Origin: JAAYAN01 sp964437215
GTDB lineage: Bacteria > Bacteroidota > Ignavibacteria > Ignavibacteriales > Melioribacteraceae
DNA length: 32,280 bases
Direction: 5' to 3'
NCBI GenBank assembly: GCA_964437215.1
Contig: CAYTFZ010000022.1
Coordinates: forward strand, 1 to 32,280
In this document: one piece after another, positions 16,833 through 24,922 of the stretch
How the letters are laid out: each line of letters begins with the position of its first letter
How positions within the stretch are numbered: the stretch's first letter is position 1
Notes under the pieces: model-generated
What the model saw: the letters and a program-made list of their open reading frames with translations, nothing else
What the model was told of the DNA's origin: nothing
The model's database searches: none
Made by a program: the position numbers and the translations under genes

Positions 16833-18128
16833 ATGGAAACTGTAAGTATTATTGTATTAGTTGTAAGTTTTTTAATTCTTCTTTCAATTGGTGTTCCTAT
16901 CGCTTATGGATTGGGAATATCAGCCGTACTAACTTTATTAATCAGTGTCGATTCTTTAGCTACCTTTACAACTTTGGCACAAAGAATGGCTACTGGATTA
17001 GACAGTTTTACGCTTCTTGCAATACCATTTTTCATTTTAGCCGGTCAGTTAATGAATCACGGCGGAATAGCAATACGTCTGATTGACTTCGCAAAGGTCC
17101 TTGTGGGCAGATTTCCAGGCGGTATTGCGTTTGTTAATATTGTGGCTAATATGCTTTTCGGTTCAATTTCAGGTTCTGCTGGAGCTGCAGCTTCCGCTAT
17201 TGGTGGATTTATGACTCCTATAATGGAACGCGAAGGATACCCACGAACATTCAGTGTAGCTGTAAATATAACATCAGCAACCACAGGTTTAATTATTCCT
17301 CCAAGCAATATATTAATAGTCTATTCCCTTGCCAGCGGAGGCGTATCTATTGCAGCACTTTTTATTGCCGGGTATGTACCGGGAATACTAATGGGTTTGG
17401 CGTTAATGCTAGTTGCGGGATATTATTCTAAAAGATTCGGAATCAGCGTTTCTGAAAAAGTGACTTTTAAATTCGCCTTTTTGAAATTCGTACAGGCTTT
17501 GCCAAGTCTGTTATTATTATTTATTGTCATTGGGGGAATAATCGCCGGAGTATTTACAGCTACCGAGGCATCAACAATCGCAGTTCTTTATTCCCTGATA
17601 CTCGCATTTATTTATAAAGAAATAGCCTGGAAAGATTTACCAAAAATATTTTTAAGTACAATTGGTACAGTATCAATTGTTATGCTACTGATCGCAACAT
17701 CAATAGCTTTATCTTGGGTATTATCATTCGAAAATATTCCCCAGGAAATAAGTGCAGCACTTCTTGGGTTTAGTGATAATATTATTGTCATAATCCTCAT
17801 TATTAATATGATTCTCCTTTTCGTTGGGATATTTATGGATATGACTCCTGCTGTTTTAATTTTTACACCTATATTCCTCCCTATATTACAGCAGTTTGGT
17901 TTTGATCCTATACATTTTGGTATAATAATGATTATGAATCTTTGCGTTGGTTTATGCACTCCTCCTGTAGGGGCTGTTTTATTTATCGGATGCAGCGTAG
18001 CCAATGTAAAAATTGAACAAGTAATAAAACCTTTGCTCCCTTTCTTCGCGGCAATGATAATAACATTACTTTTAGTTACATATATACCTGAATTAAGTCT
18101 TTGGCTTCCAAGAATTTTTGGATTTTAA
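16833..18128 (+). CDS. dctM: TRAP transporter large permease subunit DctM
   Basis: A 431-residue polytopic membrane protein, the usual length of DctM. It has about twelve hydrophobic segments. Signature stretches are FGSISGSAGAAASAIGG (about 108-124), the IIPPSNILIVYSLASGG loop (about 154-170), the ITATEAST-like VFTATEAST segment and the C-terminal LCVGLCTPPVGAVLF. It carries the transport pathway and the sodium sites. An AAAGAG-like site precedes the ATG. It is the last gene of the plus-strand operon; only a weak GGGA/TCCC hairpin lies downstream near 18166-18188, so the terminator is unclear. The next unit is a minus-strand GH67 pseudogene that faces it. Confidence 0.95.
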   Translation: METVSIIVLVVSFLILLSIGVPIAYGLGISAVLTLLISVDSLATFTTLAQRMATGLDSFTLLAIPFFILAGQLMNHGGIAIRLIDFAKVLVGRFPGGIAFVNIVANMLFGSISGSAGAAASAIGGFMTPIMEREGYPRTFSVAVNITSATTGLIIPPSNILIVYSLASGGVSIAALFIAGYVPGILMGLALMLVAGYYSKRFGISVSEKVTFKFAFLKFVQALPSLLLLFIVIGGIIAGVFTATEASTIAVLYSLILAFIYKEIAWKDLPKIFLSTIGTVSIVMLLIATSIALSWVLSFENIPQEISAALLGFSDNIIVIILIINMILLFVGIFMDMTPAVLIFTPIFLPILQQFGFDPIHFGIIMIMNLCVGLCTPPVGAVLFIGCSVANVKIEQVIKPLLPFFAAMIITLLLVTYIPELSLWLPRIFGF

Positions 18129-18292
18129 TTTAAATTGAAGTAATAAACAATTTAAGAAAATAAAAGCAGGGGATCAATTCTTTTGTCCCTCATAAAACAA
18201 AGTATTAAAAACTATATGCAATTTGATATCCTTCTGGTTAATTTCCATCTCGTATAATTCAGAACAATACTTCTAAATTTATCCATTACCTT

Positions 18293-19051
18293 TTAAGGCG
18301 AATATGGAAATTCAATATTCATATAATATTCTAATGGTTTTTCAGGTCTTTCAAATCCATCAGGTATTTGCCTTTTTGAAAATATCTGGAAATACTGCAC
18401 ACAGGCATTTCTCCACCATGATGAAACCATCCCATACGTATTCCTTGTATCTGTGATCAATATAATAATCAGGCAGTTTGTGCCAATTCCAAAGAGAAAA
18501 TCCTGCATAACCTCTTTCAACTGTTCGGTAGAGATTATCCCAATGATTCAATATTCTTTGAGAAATTTTCGGTGTTTCCGAAATATTAAGATTTTCAACC
18601 TGCTGGTTTGTCTGCAGTAAACGCAAGAAATGAAAACACCGTATTGAACCCCGGTATCTCTGTTTGCAGTTATATAAATTATTTTTTTTCATAAATCTCT
18701 GCTTTGGAAATTATATATCCTTCATTGCCAATTGTCTTTAACTGAGGATATAAGTTTAGTTCTTTAAGAATTTAAGAAGCAGAGTATTTTGATATGATAA
18801 TAATTCCATTTTCCGTAACATTGCTGAAAGATCTTATTTCTTTATTTAATAATCCTTTTAGCCCGGTTTGTAATTCCGAATCTGCCGATTTTATAATATC
18901 TGAATTCCCAACTAAAATACCCGAAATGCTTTTTCTGATATTTTCTAAAATTTCAGAGTCTTTTATTTTATCGTATTTCAGCCATAACCTGTAACCGTCA
19001 TTGGCAAACAGCAAGTTAAACATAAAAAAGAACAAGGAGAATATTTTTCAT
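18293..19051 (-). pseudogene. GH67 alpha-glucuronidase remnant, secreted, multiply broken
   Basis: Pieces of one protein appear in order on the minus strand in different frames. An ATG at 19049-19051, preceded by AAGGAAA, begins a signal peptide (MKNILLVLF) that shifts frame into FNLLFANDGYRLWLKYD, the GH67 N-terminus. This runs to an in-frame TAA at 18772-18774, after which the same frame continues (IGNEGYIISKAEIYEKK). A further frame carries ITANRDTGVQYGVF, and the next frame FHFLRLLQTNQ and LNHWDNLYRTVERGYAGFS, ending HRYKEY. There the sequence jumps, in another frame, to SSWWRNACVQYFQIFSKRQI and NIEFPYSP, the C-terminus. GH67 enzymes are about 700 residues; roughly 450 central residues with the catalytic acids are gone. 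An intact copy would release (4-O-methyl)glucuronate from xylo-oligosaccharides. Identification rests on remembered family motifs. Confidence 0.85.
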
Positions 19052-19092
19052 ATTTTCCTTGTTTTCTAGTTAAAATTAGTATCCGGATTTGA

Positions 19093-19380
19093 TTATTTTA
19101 TAATTTCTTTTTGCTTTTCCGAAATATATCTCTCACGGGAACTTGCGTGAATTTTACAATTTTTTGCTTTACTCCATTGCAAAATTTCGTCGGGTTTAAT
19201 TAGAGTTTGTATAACATTAAAACCCTCTTTTTCGAAAAACATCTTGGTACTTAACGCTTTTGAATACCACTCTTCGAAAGTATTTTCCATTTCATCGGAA
19301 TCTTCCGAAATTTTTTTTATTAGTTCCCAATCTTCTTTTTCGTACCAAGGTATTGTAAAATTCAGTTTTGTGTGCGCCAT
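19093..19380 (-). CDS. Small hypothetical protein
   Basis: A protein of about 95 residues starting MAHTKLNFTIPWYEKEDW. I prefer the ATG at 19380 because GGTG lies about six bases upstream of it; a GTG three codons earlier (19387-19389) is possible. It is charged, mixed alpha/beta by eye, with no signal peptide, membrane segment or known motif. The segment NVIQTLIKPDEILQWSKAKN followed by a basic Arg/Lys-rich end could be a small regulatory or binding protein, but nothing identifies it. It stands alone between the GH67 pseudogene and the YyaL gene. I do not recognise the family. Confidence 0.6.
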   Translation of the reverse strand: MAHTKLNFTIPWYEKEDWELIKKISEDSDEMENTFEEWYSKALSTKMFFEKEGFNVIQTLIKPDEILQWSKAKNCKIHASSRERYISEKQKEIIK

Positions 19381-19456
19381 AATTTTCACCGGTTTTTTAC
19401 GGGAAATATATCAAAAGTTATTTAAACAGCATAAATAAAATAATAAAAGAAAATTA

Positions 19457-21511
19457 TTATTTATTAATTAAGTTAAAAATATCATCTATGTTTTCCACAG
19501 GCAGCGAACATTCATTTCCTTTGCAAGCAAAAAACAAAAGTTTTCCGTCTGAAACTTTGTAATTTTCAAGATAAGGTATTCTGCTCAATAATTTATTGCT
19601 TTTGCTGTTAACATTTAAAATTATTGTATCCGGCTCTACATTCTTGTAAAGCTCATCTAATCTGCTGTGATTTTCCGATAAATGCATATCGCCTGCAATT
19701 ATAATTATATGCGGCATTTTTGAGCTTGATTTTACAGCTGAAAGAAAATGAGTGTAAAGAAAAGGATTTTTAGCTATGGTATCCGAAAATGCGTTCTTTA
19801 AATTATCGAATGAGCCTAGATATTTTTCTTCGCCGGTTATCAGATAAAGCTTAAAAAGATTATTAAGATGAACTGAATTTCCTGACGGTATCGCTCCATC
19901 GTAAATAATTTTTTTTCGTACAATTACATCTGTAACTTTTTCGGATACAAAGAAATAACCGCCTTCATTTTCATCCAGAAACTCATCTTCAAGTTTTTGC
20001 GTAAGGTCTATTGCAGTAATCAAATATTCTTCATCAAAAGTTGACTGATACAGTTCTATCAATCCCCAGATAAAGTAAGAATAATCATCAAGATTCCCGA
20101 TAATTGCACTTTCATTTTCTCGGTATCGGTGAAAAATATCTTTTGTGTTAGAATCAAATAATTTTTCGAGGATAAATTCAGCAGATTTTATTGCAGAAAT
20201 AATCATTTCCCTGCTGCCTAAAATTCTTCCTGCATAAGACAAAGAAGCAATCATCAATCCGTTCCAGTCCGTAAGAATTTTTTCGTCCCGCAAAGGACGT
20301 ATTCTTTTTTCTCTGTAATCAAACATTTTTTGTGAAGACTGGTTAATTGTTCTCTTAAATTCTATTTCAGATAAACCGTATTTTTGCGCTGTATCTTCAT
20401 TTTCCGAATCGATATAAGGAATATTAAAACCGGTTAAAATGCGTGAACTTTCATCAATAAAGTTTCCTTCGTTTTTAATATTTAAGTAATTTTTAATAAC
20501 CGCCGATTCTTTTTCGGTTAAAATCAAATCAATTTCGGAAGAAGTCCATAAATAGAATAAGCCTTCTTTCCCTTCGCTGTCTGCATCTTCAGCCGAAAAG
20601 AAACCGCCTTCTTCCGAAGTCATATCGCGGATTACATATTCGAATATTTCCCTGCATGTCTGCTCGAATATTTTATTTCCCGTTAACCTGAAAGCTTCGG
20701 CAAATACCATTAAAAGCCCTGCCTGGTCGTAAAGCATTTTTTCAAAATGAGGAACAAGCCATTGACGGTCTGTTGAATATCGGTGAAACCCGAAACCAAT
20801 TTGGTCGAATATTCCTCCATTCCTCAAAGATTTTAATGTTTTCTCAACTATTTCAGGATAAAACTCTAAAAGGAAAAGAAGATTGTGAGGTGTTGGAAAT
20901 TTCGGTGCATTTCCGAAACCGCCGAATTTTTCATCAAAATTCCTTTCGAAATGCATCGCTGCAGTCTTAATTATTTCTTCGCTTATTTCGCTCTCGTTGG
21001 TAAAAACCTGATTTTGAAGATAAGATGTAATTTCTTCGGCTGACTTGTTTATTTCATCCCTGTTATGCATCCATATTTCATTTACTTTTTGAGTCAGATC
21101 AATCATTCCTATCTTGTTATTCCGGGATTCTTTCGGGAAATATGTGCCGGCAAAAAATGGTTTTTTTTCGGGTGTCATTATTACGGTTAAAGGCCATCCT
21201 CCGCTTCCGGTCATCATCTGGCACACAGCCATATAAATATGATCAAGATCAGGTCTTTCTTCCCTGTCAACTTTAACGCATACAAAATAATTATTCAGCT
21301 GCTCTGCAACTTCTTTGTCTTCAAAAGATTCTTGTTCCATTACATGGCACCAATGGCAAGTTGAATAGCCGATAGACAAAAATACAGGTTTATCTTCCAT
21401 TTTTGCTTTAATAAAAGCTTCTTCCGACCAAGGGAACCAATCCACCGGATTATTTTTGTGTTGAAGCAAATAAGGGCTTTTTTCATTGGCTAATCTGTTT
21501 TCGGAAAACAT
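19457..21511 (-). CDS. YyaL/DUF255 thioredoxin-domain protein
   Basis: A 684-residue protein of the YyaL (spermatogenesis-associated protein 20) family, whose members are usually 650-750 residues. The N-terminal thioredoxin-like domain (about 1-165) begins NRLANEKSPYLLQHKNNPVD and has the CxxC pair C52/C55 in STCHWCHVMEQESFE, then VKVDREERPDLD. The rest is an (alpha/alpha)6-barrel resembling N-acylglucosamine epimerases and cellulases, with HFEKMLYDQA, FFSAEDADSEG and LTDWNGLMIASL. No signal peptide is present, so it is cytoplasmic. The biochemical role of the family is poorly established. The start lies 58 bases after the SirB1-like gene's stop, so the two may be co-transcribed. Confidence 0.95.
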   Translation of the reverse strand: MFSENRLANEKSPYLLQHKNNPVDWFPWSEEAFIKAKMEDKPVFLSIGYSTCHWCHVMEQESFEDKEVAEQLNNYFVCVKVDREERPDLDHIYMAVCQMMTGSGGWPLTVIMTPEKKPFFAGTYFPKESRNNKIGMIDLTQKVNEIWMHNRDEINKSAEEITSYLQNQVFTNESEISEEIIKTAAMHFERNFDEKFGGFGNAPKFPTPHNLLFLLEFYPEIVEKTLKSLRNGGIFDQIGFGFHRYSTDRQWLVPHFEKMLYDQAGLLMVFAEAFRLTGNKIFEQTCREIFEYVIRDMTSEEGGFFSAEDADSEGKEGLFYLWTSSEIDLILTEKESAVIKNYLNIKNEGNFIDESSRILTGFNIPYIDSENEDTAQKYGLSEIEFKRTINQSSQKMFDYREKRIRPLRDEKILTDWNGLMIASLSYAGRILGSREMIISAIKSAEFILEKLFDSNTKDIFHRYRENESAIIGNLDDYSYFIWGLIELYQSTFDEEYLITAIDLTQKLEDEFLDENEGGYFFVSEKVTDVIVRKKIIYDGAIPSGNSVHLNNLFKLYLITGEEKYLGSFDNLKNAFSDTIAKNPFLYTHFLSAVKSSSKMPHIIIIAGDMHLSENHSRLDELYKNVEPDTIILNVNSKSNKLLSRIPYLENYKVSDGKLLFFACKGNECSLPVENIDDIFNLINK

Positions 21512-21569
21512 AAAATCTCTATTTATAATTAGATATGATCATTGGAAAATAAGCATACGATAGTAAAAA

Positions 21570-22394
21570 TTAAACCGGAGTGGAAGCAAGCATTACTTTA
21601 AAAAAGTCTGCCGAATCTTTATTTTCTTCCTGTGTATATGCATTTATCAAATTATTTAATACTCTTCTTATAATCTGATTGGAATATGTTTTTGAACGTA
21701 CTACTTTAATAACAGCTTCAACAGAATTTTCGGCAACTGATGGAATGTCTTTTTCGTAAATCAATCTCCCGCCGTTATGGCAGTCGATTAAAACAACTTC
21801 ATTATTTCTGTATGTTTTTGCTAAAAAATGTCCCGGGAAGTTGCATCCTTCTATTTTAAGTCCGCAGCGCGCTCCCGTGAGGATGTAAATTAAAGCAAGA
21901 CTTATAGGAATACCTTGTTTTTTTTCGAGAACGTGAATCAAATTGCTGTTTAACGAATTATAATAATCCGTATCAGTTCCCTTCAGATTTTTGCCAATGA
22001 ATAAAAACTCCGAAAGTTGAAGTTCATTTCCCTCAGGAAATTTGATTTGGAACTCGTCAGCAAGATTGTTCAGCAGCTCGGATACAGATACAGGATAGGC
22101 AAGTCCGTACTGAAATTTTACTATTAAATCGAGCATATATTCAAGCTGTTTGTACTCATCCGGAATCATAAAAATGCTATTCCAGTTTTGTCTTAAATAT
22201 TTCTTCCGGTTTTTTATATAGACAGGTGTTAAAAAATTTAATTGATTTTGATCGGGAATTACTTTTTCATCAATGATAAAATGTTCAAGCTGTATTCCGT
22301 ATGATTCTAATTCTACTAAAATACGGCGTCTGATTTCTTCATTTTCGTCGTCAACAAGTTTTACTAAATATTTAAGTTGTTTCAAATCAGACAT
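21570..22394 (-). CDS. SirB1-type transglutaminase-like protein
   Basis: A 274-residue protein. Residues 1-35 look like a single HEAT-type helix pair (LVDDENEEIRRRILVELESY). The main part is the SirB1/transglutaminase-like domain with the block KKQGIPISLALIYILTGARC (about 156-175), then EGCNFPGHFLAKTY, the place of the conserved His, and IDCHNGGRLIYEKD. SirB1 proteins are often found with TPR repeats after this domain; here about 40 residues follow and no clear TPR is seen. Function of the family is not firmly known, with peptidase-like or scaffold roles proposed. It lies upstream of the YyaL gene on the same strand. Confidence 0.85.
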   Translation of the reverse strand: MSDLKQLKYLVKLVDDENEEIRRRILVELESYGIQLEHFIIDEKVIPDQNQLNFLTPVYIKNRKKYLRQNWNSIFMIPDEYKQLEYMLDLIVKFQYGLAYPVSVSELLNNLADEFQIKFPEGNELQLSEFLFIGKNLKGTDTDYYNSLNSNLIHVLEKKQGIPISLALIYILTGARCGLKIEGCNFPGHFLAKTYRNNEVVLIDCHNGGRLIYEKDIPSVAENSVEAVIKVVRSKTYSNQIIRRVLNNLINAYTQEENKDSADFFKVMLASTPV

Positions 22395-22532
22395 TTAAAA
22401 TTCCTAAAACTTTTGTAACAATATAACTTTATTTAAAGATACTTTAAACAATTTAAATCAAATAAAGCATTTAAATAGCATTTTTTTAGTGAGAAAAAAC
22501 ACAAGTATAACAGCCGTAAATCACTGCAAATT

Positions 22533-22718
22533 TTACCTTAATATTTTTGAAGGCAAACTGATAATTGATTTTACAATATCAAAAATGCTAATTAAAGTTA
22601 TTCCGATTAGCCGGAATGGAAGAAGCAACAGCCAGATAACGGGATAAACAATTATTGCGGCTAAAGCCAAAGGCCAGCACAAAACCAATAATATCAACCA
22701 AAGAATAAATGTTTTCAT
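22533..22718 (-). CDS. Small membrane protein
   Basis: A 61-residue, very hydrophobic protein. Two membrane-spanning stretches can be seen (about 3-22 and 24-47), with a Pro in each, and a short amphipathic basic end (SIISLPSKILR). There is no recognisable motif. It starts 27 bases after the stop of the COG3014-like lipoprotein gene and may be the last gene of that operon. Hydrophobic small ORFs can be spurious, but the spacing and start context support this one. Confidence 0.6.
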   Translation of the reverse strand: MKTFILWLILLVLCWPLALAAIIVYPVIWLLLLPFRLIGITLISIFDIVKSIISLPSKILR

Positions 22719-22745
22719 TTGTTTTTAACAATTATTAAGACGTTT

Positions 22746-24104
22746 TTATAAAAGACAAATCGATTCAATCAGGTTCAGTCCTTTTTTAATTTGGTAATCT
22801 TCTAAATTATCTTTTTGAATTATATTTCCATAATAATCAAGATACAAAATTTCGATATTATACTTTCCGGGATCAATTTTTACCTCTCCTGTAAAACAAT
22901 AACCGGGCATCGTACGCCACGACCGCAAATCGGCATTTTCAGTAATATCGAAAGCAACATTTGTTAATGCTTTGAAAATATCTCCAAGAAAACTGTCGCT
23001 GTTTTTTTGCAACTCGTTTCCTATAGCTCCGGCAGCAATTCCTTTTGCCACTGCTCTTACTATAGTTTTAAAAAAAATCATATTCTTATTAACTTCAAAA
23101 GTTTTAATTGCTACAGAATTCATATTTTCAAGCAAATTTAATTCTGCTGTTTCTTTGCCATCAATTTTTAAAATTATTTTATTTACACCAGTACCGCTTT
23201 CAATCATTTCAGGAAATGAAAACTTAAAATTTAATCCGTATTTTATTCCCGGGAAAAATATTGGCTGTATATAAAAATTTGACGGATCGGAAATAACCAA
23301 AGCATCATCGAATGTTGTTATTCGTGCGCCTACAGCTTTTTTCTGCGGAGCAGTTCCGGTAAAAGATAAAATGTTAAGATATGTGCTATTATATCCGGTG
23401 GAATCGAAAACTGAAGGAGCTTCAAAATTATAAACATCCGTATAGGTGTTCCAGGCATCAAGCATCTGATTGTACGAAATCCGGCTGTTATCATACTCTC
23501 CTTCAGCCCGGAAAATTAAAAAGCTAATGTAATTTGCAAGCACATTGTTAAGATACTCAAATTCTTTTGCATCCATTTTCAGTTTGTTTTCCGAATCCTT
23601 ATTAAAGGAATCTGTCATTTCAGCAAACATAGTCTTGTAATATTTCAGCTTGTTGTTTATCCTGTTTACTTCCACATATGCCGAATTAAAATCCTTAAGA
23701 TTTATAAAATTAAGCGCTTTGAAAATATTGATATACAGATTTTCGTAAACTTCGCCGCTGTAATCAACAATATTATCATTCAAGATATACGAAAATGCTG
23801 CCTGCGATACACTTTTTGTGTAAAGTTCTTCAATCAGCATTTCAGCTTTATCGAACCATTTGTTACTCTCGCTGTATTTCCCGTTGTAATGGGAAATAAT
23901 TGCTTTATCCATCAATAGCAGCAGACTGTCCTTGGTTTCGTATTCGCCTTTTTGTTCCGCTTCCCATATTTTATTTTCTGCCTGCTGATAATCGGCATTT
24001 TTTAAATCAGAAATTACGGGTTCGTAAAATTCGTAATTTGTGTGCAGAGAAGAGCACGAGCAAAGCAGTATAAAACTGAAAACTATATATATTTTTATAT
24101 TCAC
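22746..24104 (-). CDS. COG3014-like lipoprotein with TPR-like repeats
   Basis: A 452-residue lipoprotein. The signal peptide ends at a lipobox LCSC (Cys17, just before SSLHTNYEFYE). Residues 25-220 are helical and repeat-like, with TPR-style blocks (DYQQAENKIWEAEQKGEY, then ISHYNGKYSESNKWFDKAE). The region around 265-420 is beta-rich and includes a Gly/Ala-rich hydrophobic stretch (IVRAVAKGIAAGAIG) typical of COG3014 proteins. It ends 13 bases... downstream of the lpoB-like gene, a pairing often seen in other genomes and suggesting an outer-membrane complex. Its exact function is not established; a link to cell-wall synthesis comes from LpoB and is inference. Confidence 0.8.
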   Translation of the reverse strand: MNIKIYIVFSFILLCSCSSLHTNYEFYEPVISDLKNADYQQAENKIWEAEQKGEYETKDSLLLLMDKAIISHYNGKYSESNKWFDKAEMLIEELYTKSVSQAAFSYILNDNIVDYSGEVYENLYINIFKALNFINLKDFNSAYVEVNRINNKLKYYKTMFAEMTDSFNKDSENKLKMDAKEFEYLNNVLANYISFLIFRAEGEYDNSRISYNQMLDAWNTYTDVYNFEAPSVFDSTGYNSTYLNILSFTGTAPQKKAVGARITTFDDALVISDPSNFYIQPIFFPGIKYGLNFKFSFPEMIESGTGVNKIILKIDGKETAELNLLENMNSVAIKTFEVNKNMIFFKTIVRAVAKGIAAGAIGNELQKNSDSFLGDIFKALTNVAFDITENADLRSWRTMPGYCFTGEVKIDPGKYNIEILYLDYYGNIIQKDNLEDYQIKKGLNLIESICLL

Positions 24105-24117
24105 AATAACCTGTTTG

Positions 24118-24726
24118 TTAAGGTCTTAAACTGCTTTGTCCGATATATTTTTTAATTTTTTTATTGCCAAGCCAAACTTTCTGATTAGTTTCAATATTTA
24201 TCAATTCCAAATCCACCTGATATAAAACAGTTCTGTCGCCGCCGTAAGCATCTTCTGTTGAAGTGATAACCCCAAGAAGCATAAAATCCGCACCAAGTTC
24301 TTTGTAGAATTTTTTCATAGATTCTTCTGAAGAAAACTTCTGCTGATCTTCGCGCTCATCTCTTACATCCTCTCTTTGCGATTTATCTGCAACAAACTGT
24401 ACTTTTCCGCTGTTTATAAGTTCTCTTTCAATATCTTTAATAAATGCATCAACCGGAATATGTTCGCTGCTTTTATTTCGTATTGTTCCTACAACTACAA
24501 CAGGTTTTTTCCCGTTTTCTGTCATAAAATCAGTCAGCCATATTCTTCCTAAAACATCATCAATCATTTCTTCGGCAGTAAGTCTGCTGTCGGTATCATT
24601 CCATCTGCCGCTTAAATCTGTTACTTCGTCAGATGAAATTCTTCGTACTTCGCGTGTAGGTCCGCAAGCTGCAACAGACATTAAAATAATTACGGACAAT
24701 ATTATCCTGATTTTAATATTTTTCAT
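24118..24726 (-). CDS. lpoB: LpoB-like penicillin-binding-protein activator
   Basis: A 202-residue lipoprotein with lipobox SVAAC (Cys21). The mature part contains the LpoB fold: DLSGRWNDTDSRLTAEEMID, KPVVVVGTIRNKSSEHIPVD, a strand-helix run ending in KVQFVADKSQREDVRDER, then KELGADFMLLGVITS and QVDLELINIETNQKVWLGNK. In E. coli LpoB reaches through the peptidoglycan to activate PBP1B; proteins of this family in other phyla are only presumed to do the same. The COG3014-like lipoprotein gene follows 13 bases later. Upstream lies a 196-base spacer with a terminator for the preceding unit, so its promoter is probably in that spacer. Confidence 0.88.
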   Translation of the reverse strand: MKNIKIRIILSVIILMSVAACGPTREVRRISSDEVTDLSGRWNDTDSRLTAEEMIDDVLGRIWLTDFMTENGKKPVVVVGTIRNKSSEHIPVDAFIKDIERELINSGKVQFVADKSQREDVRDEREDQQKFSSEESMKKFYKELGADFMLLGVITSTEDAYGGDRTVLYQVDLELINIETNQKVWLGNKKIKKYIGQSSLRP

Positions 24727-24885
24727 TTCTATTACTCCTTTTTATTATTTTAACAAACCGTATAGACATTTCATTATTCATGCCAAAAAAATAAGCATTT
24801 TTTAACTTTATTGACAATATTTCGGATTACTATTGTATTAAATAATTAAAAGAATGTACTAAATTATCTACATATAAAAACTTGC

Positions 24886-24915
24886 ATAAAAAAACCCGGT
24901 TAAACCGGGTTTTCT
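24886..24915 (-). terminator. Intrinsic terminator after the coiled-coil membrane protein gene
   Basis: Perfect 11-base arms AAAACCCGGTT (24891-24901) and AACCGGGTTTT (24903-24913) around one central A; in practice a GC-core stem with a TTAAA loop. On the minus strand it is followed by seven T (the A-run 24888-24894), and it starts about ten bases after the stop at 24923. It could also work on the plus strand, where the stem ends in TTTT. Confidence 0.9.
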
Positions 24916-24922
24916 TCGTTAT

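Noticed and set aside
18166..18190. Weak hairpin GGGA...TCCC after dctM as a terminator
   Set aside because: The stem has only four or five pairs and there is no T-run on the plus strand.
18293..18692. Overlapping minus-strand ORFs of 75 and 110 codons as two separate small genes
   Set aside because: They carry consecutive pieces of one GH67 enzyme in different frames, so they are pseudogene fragments.
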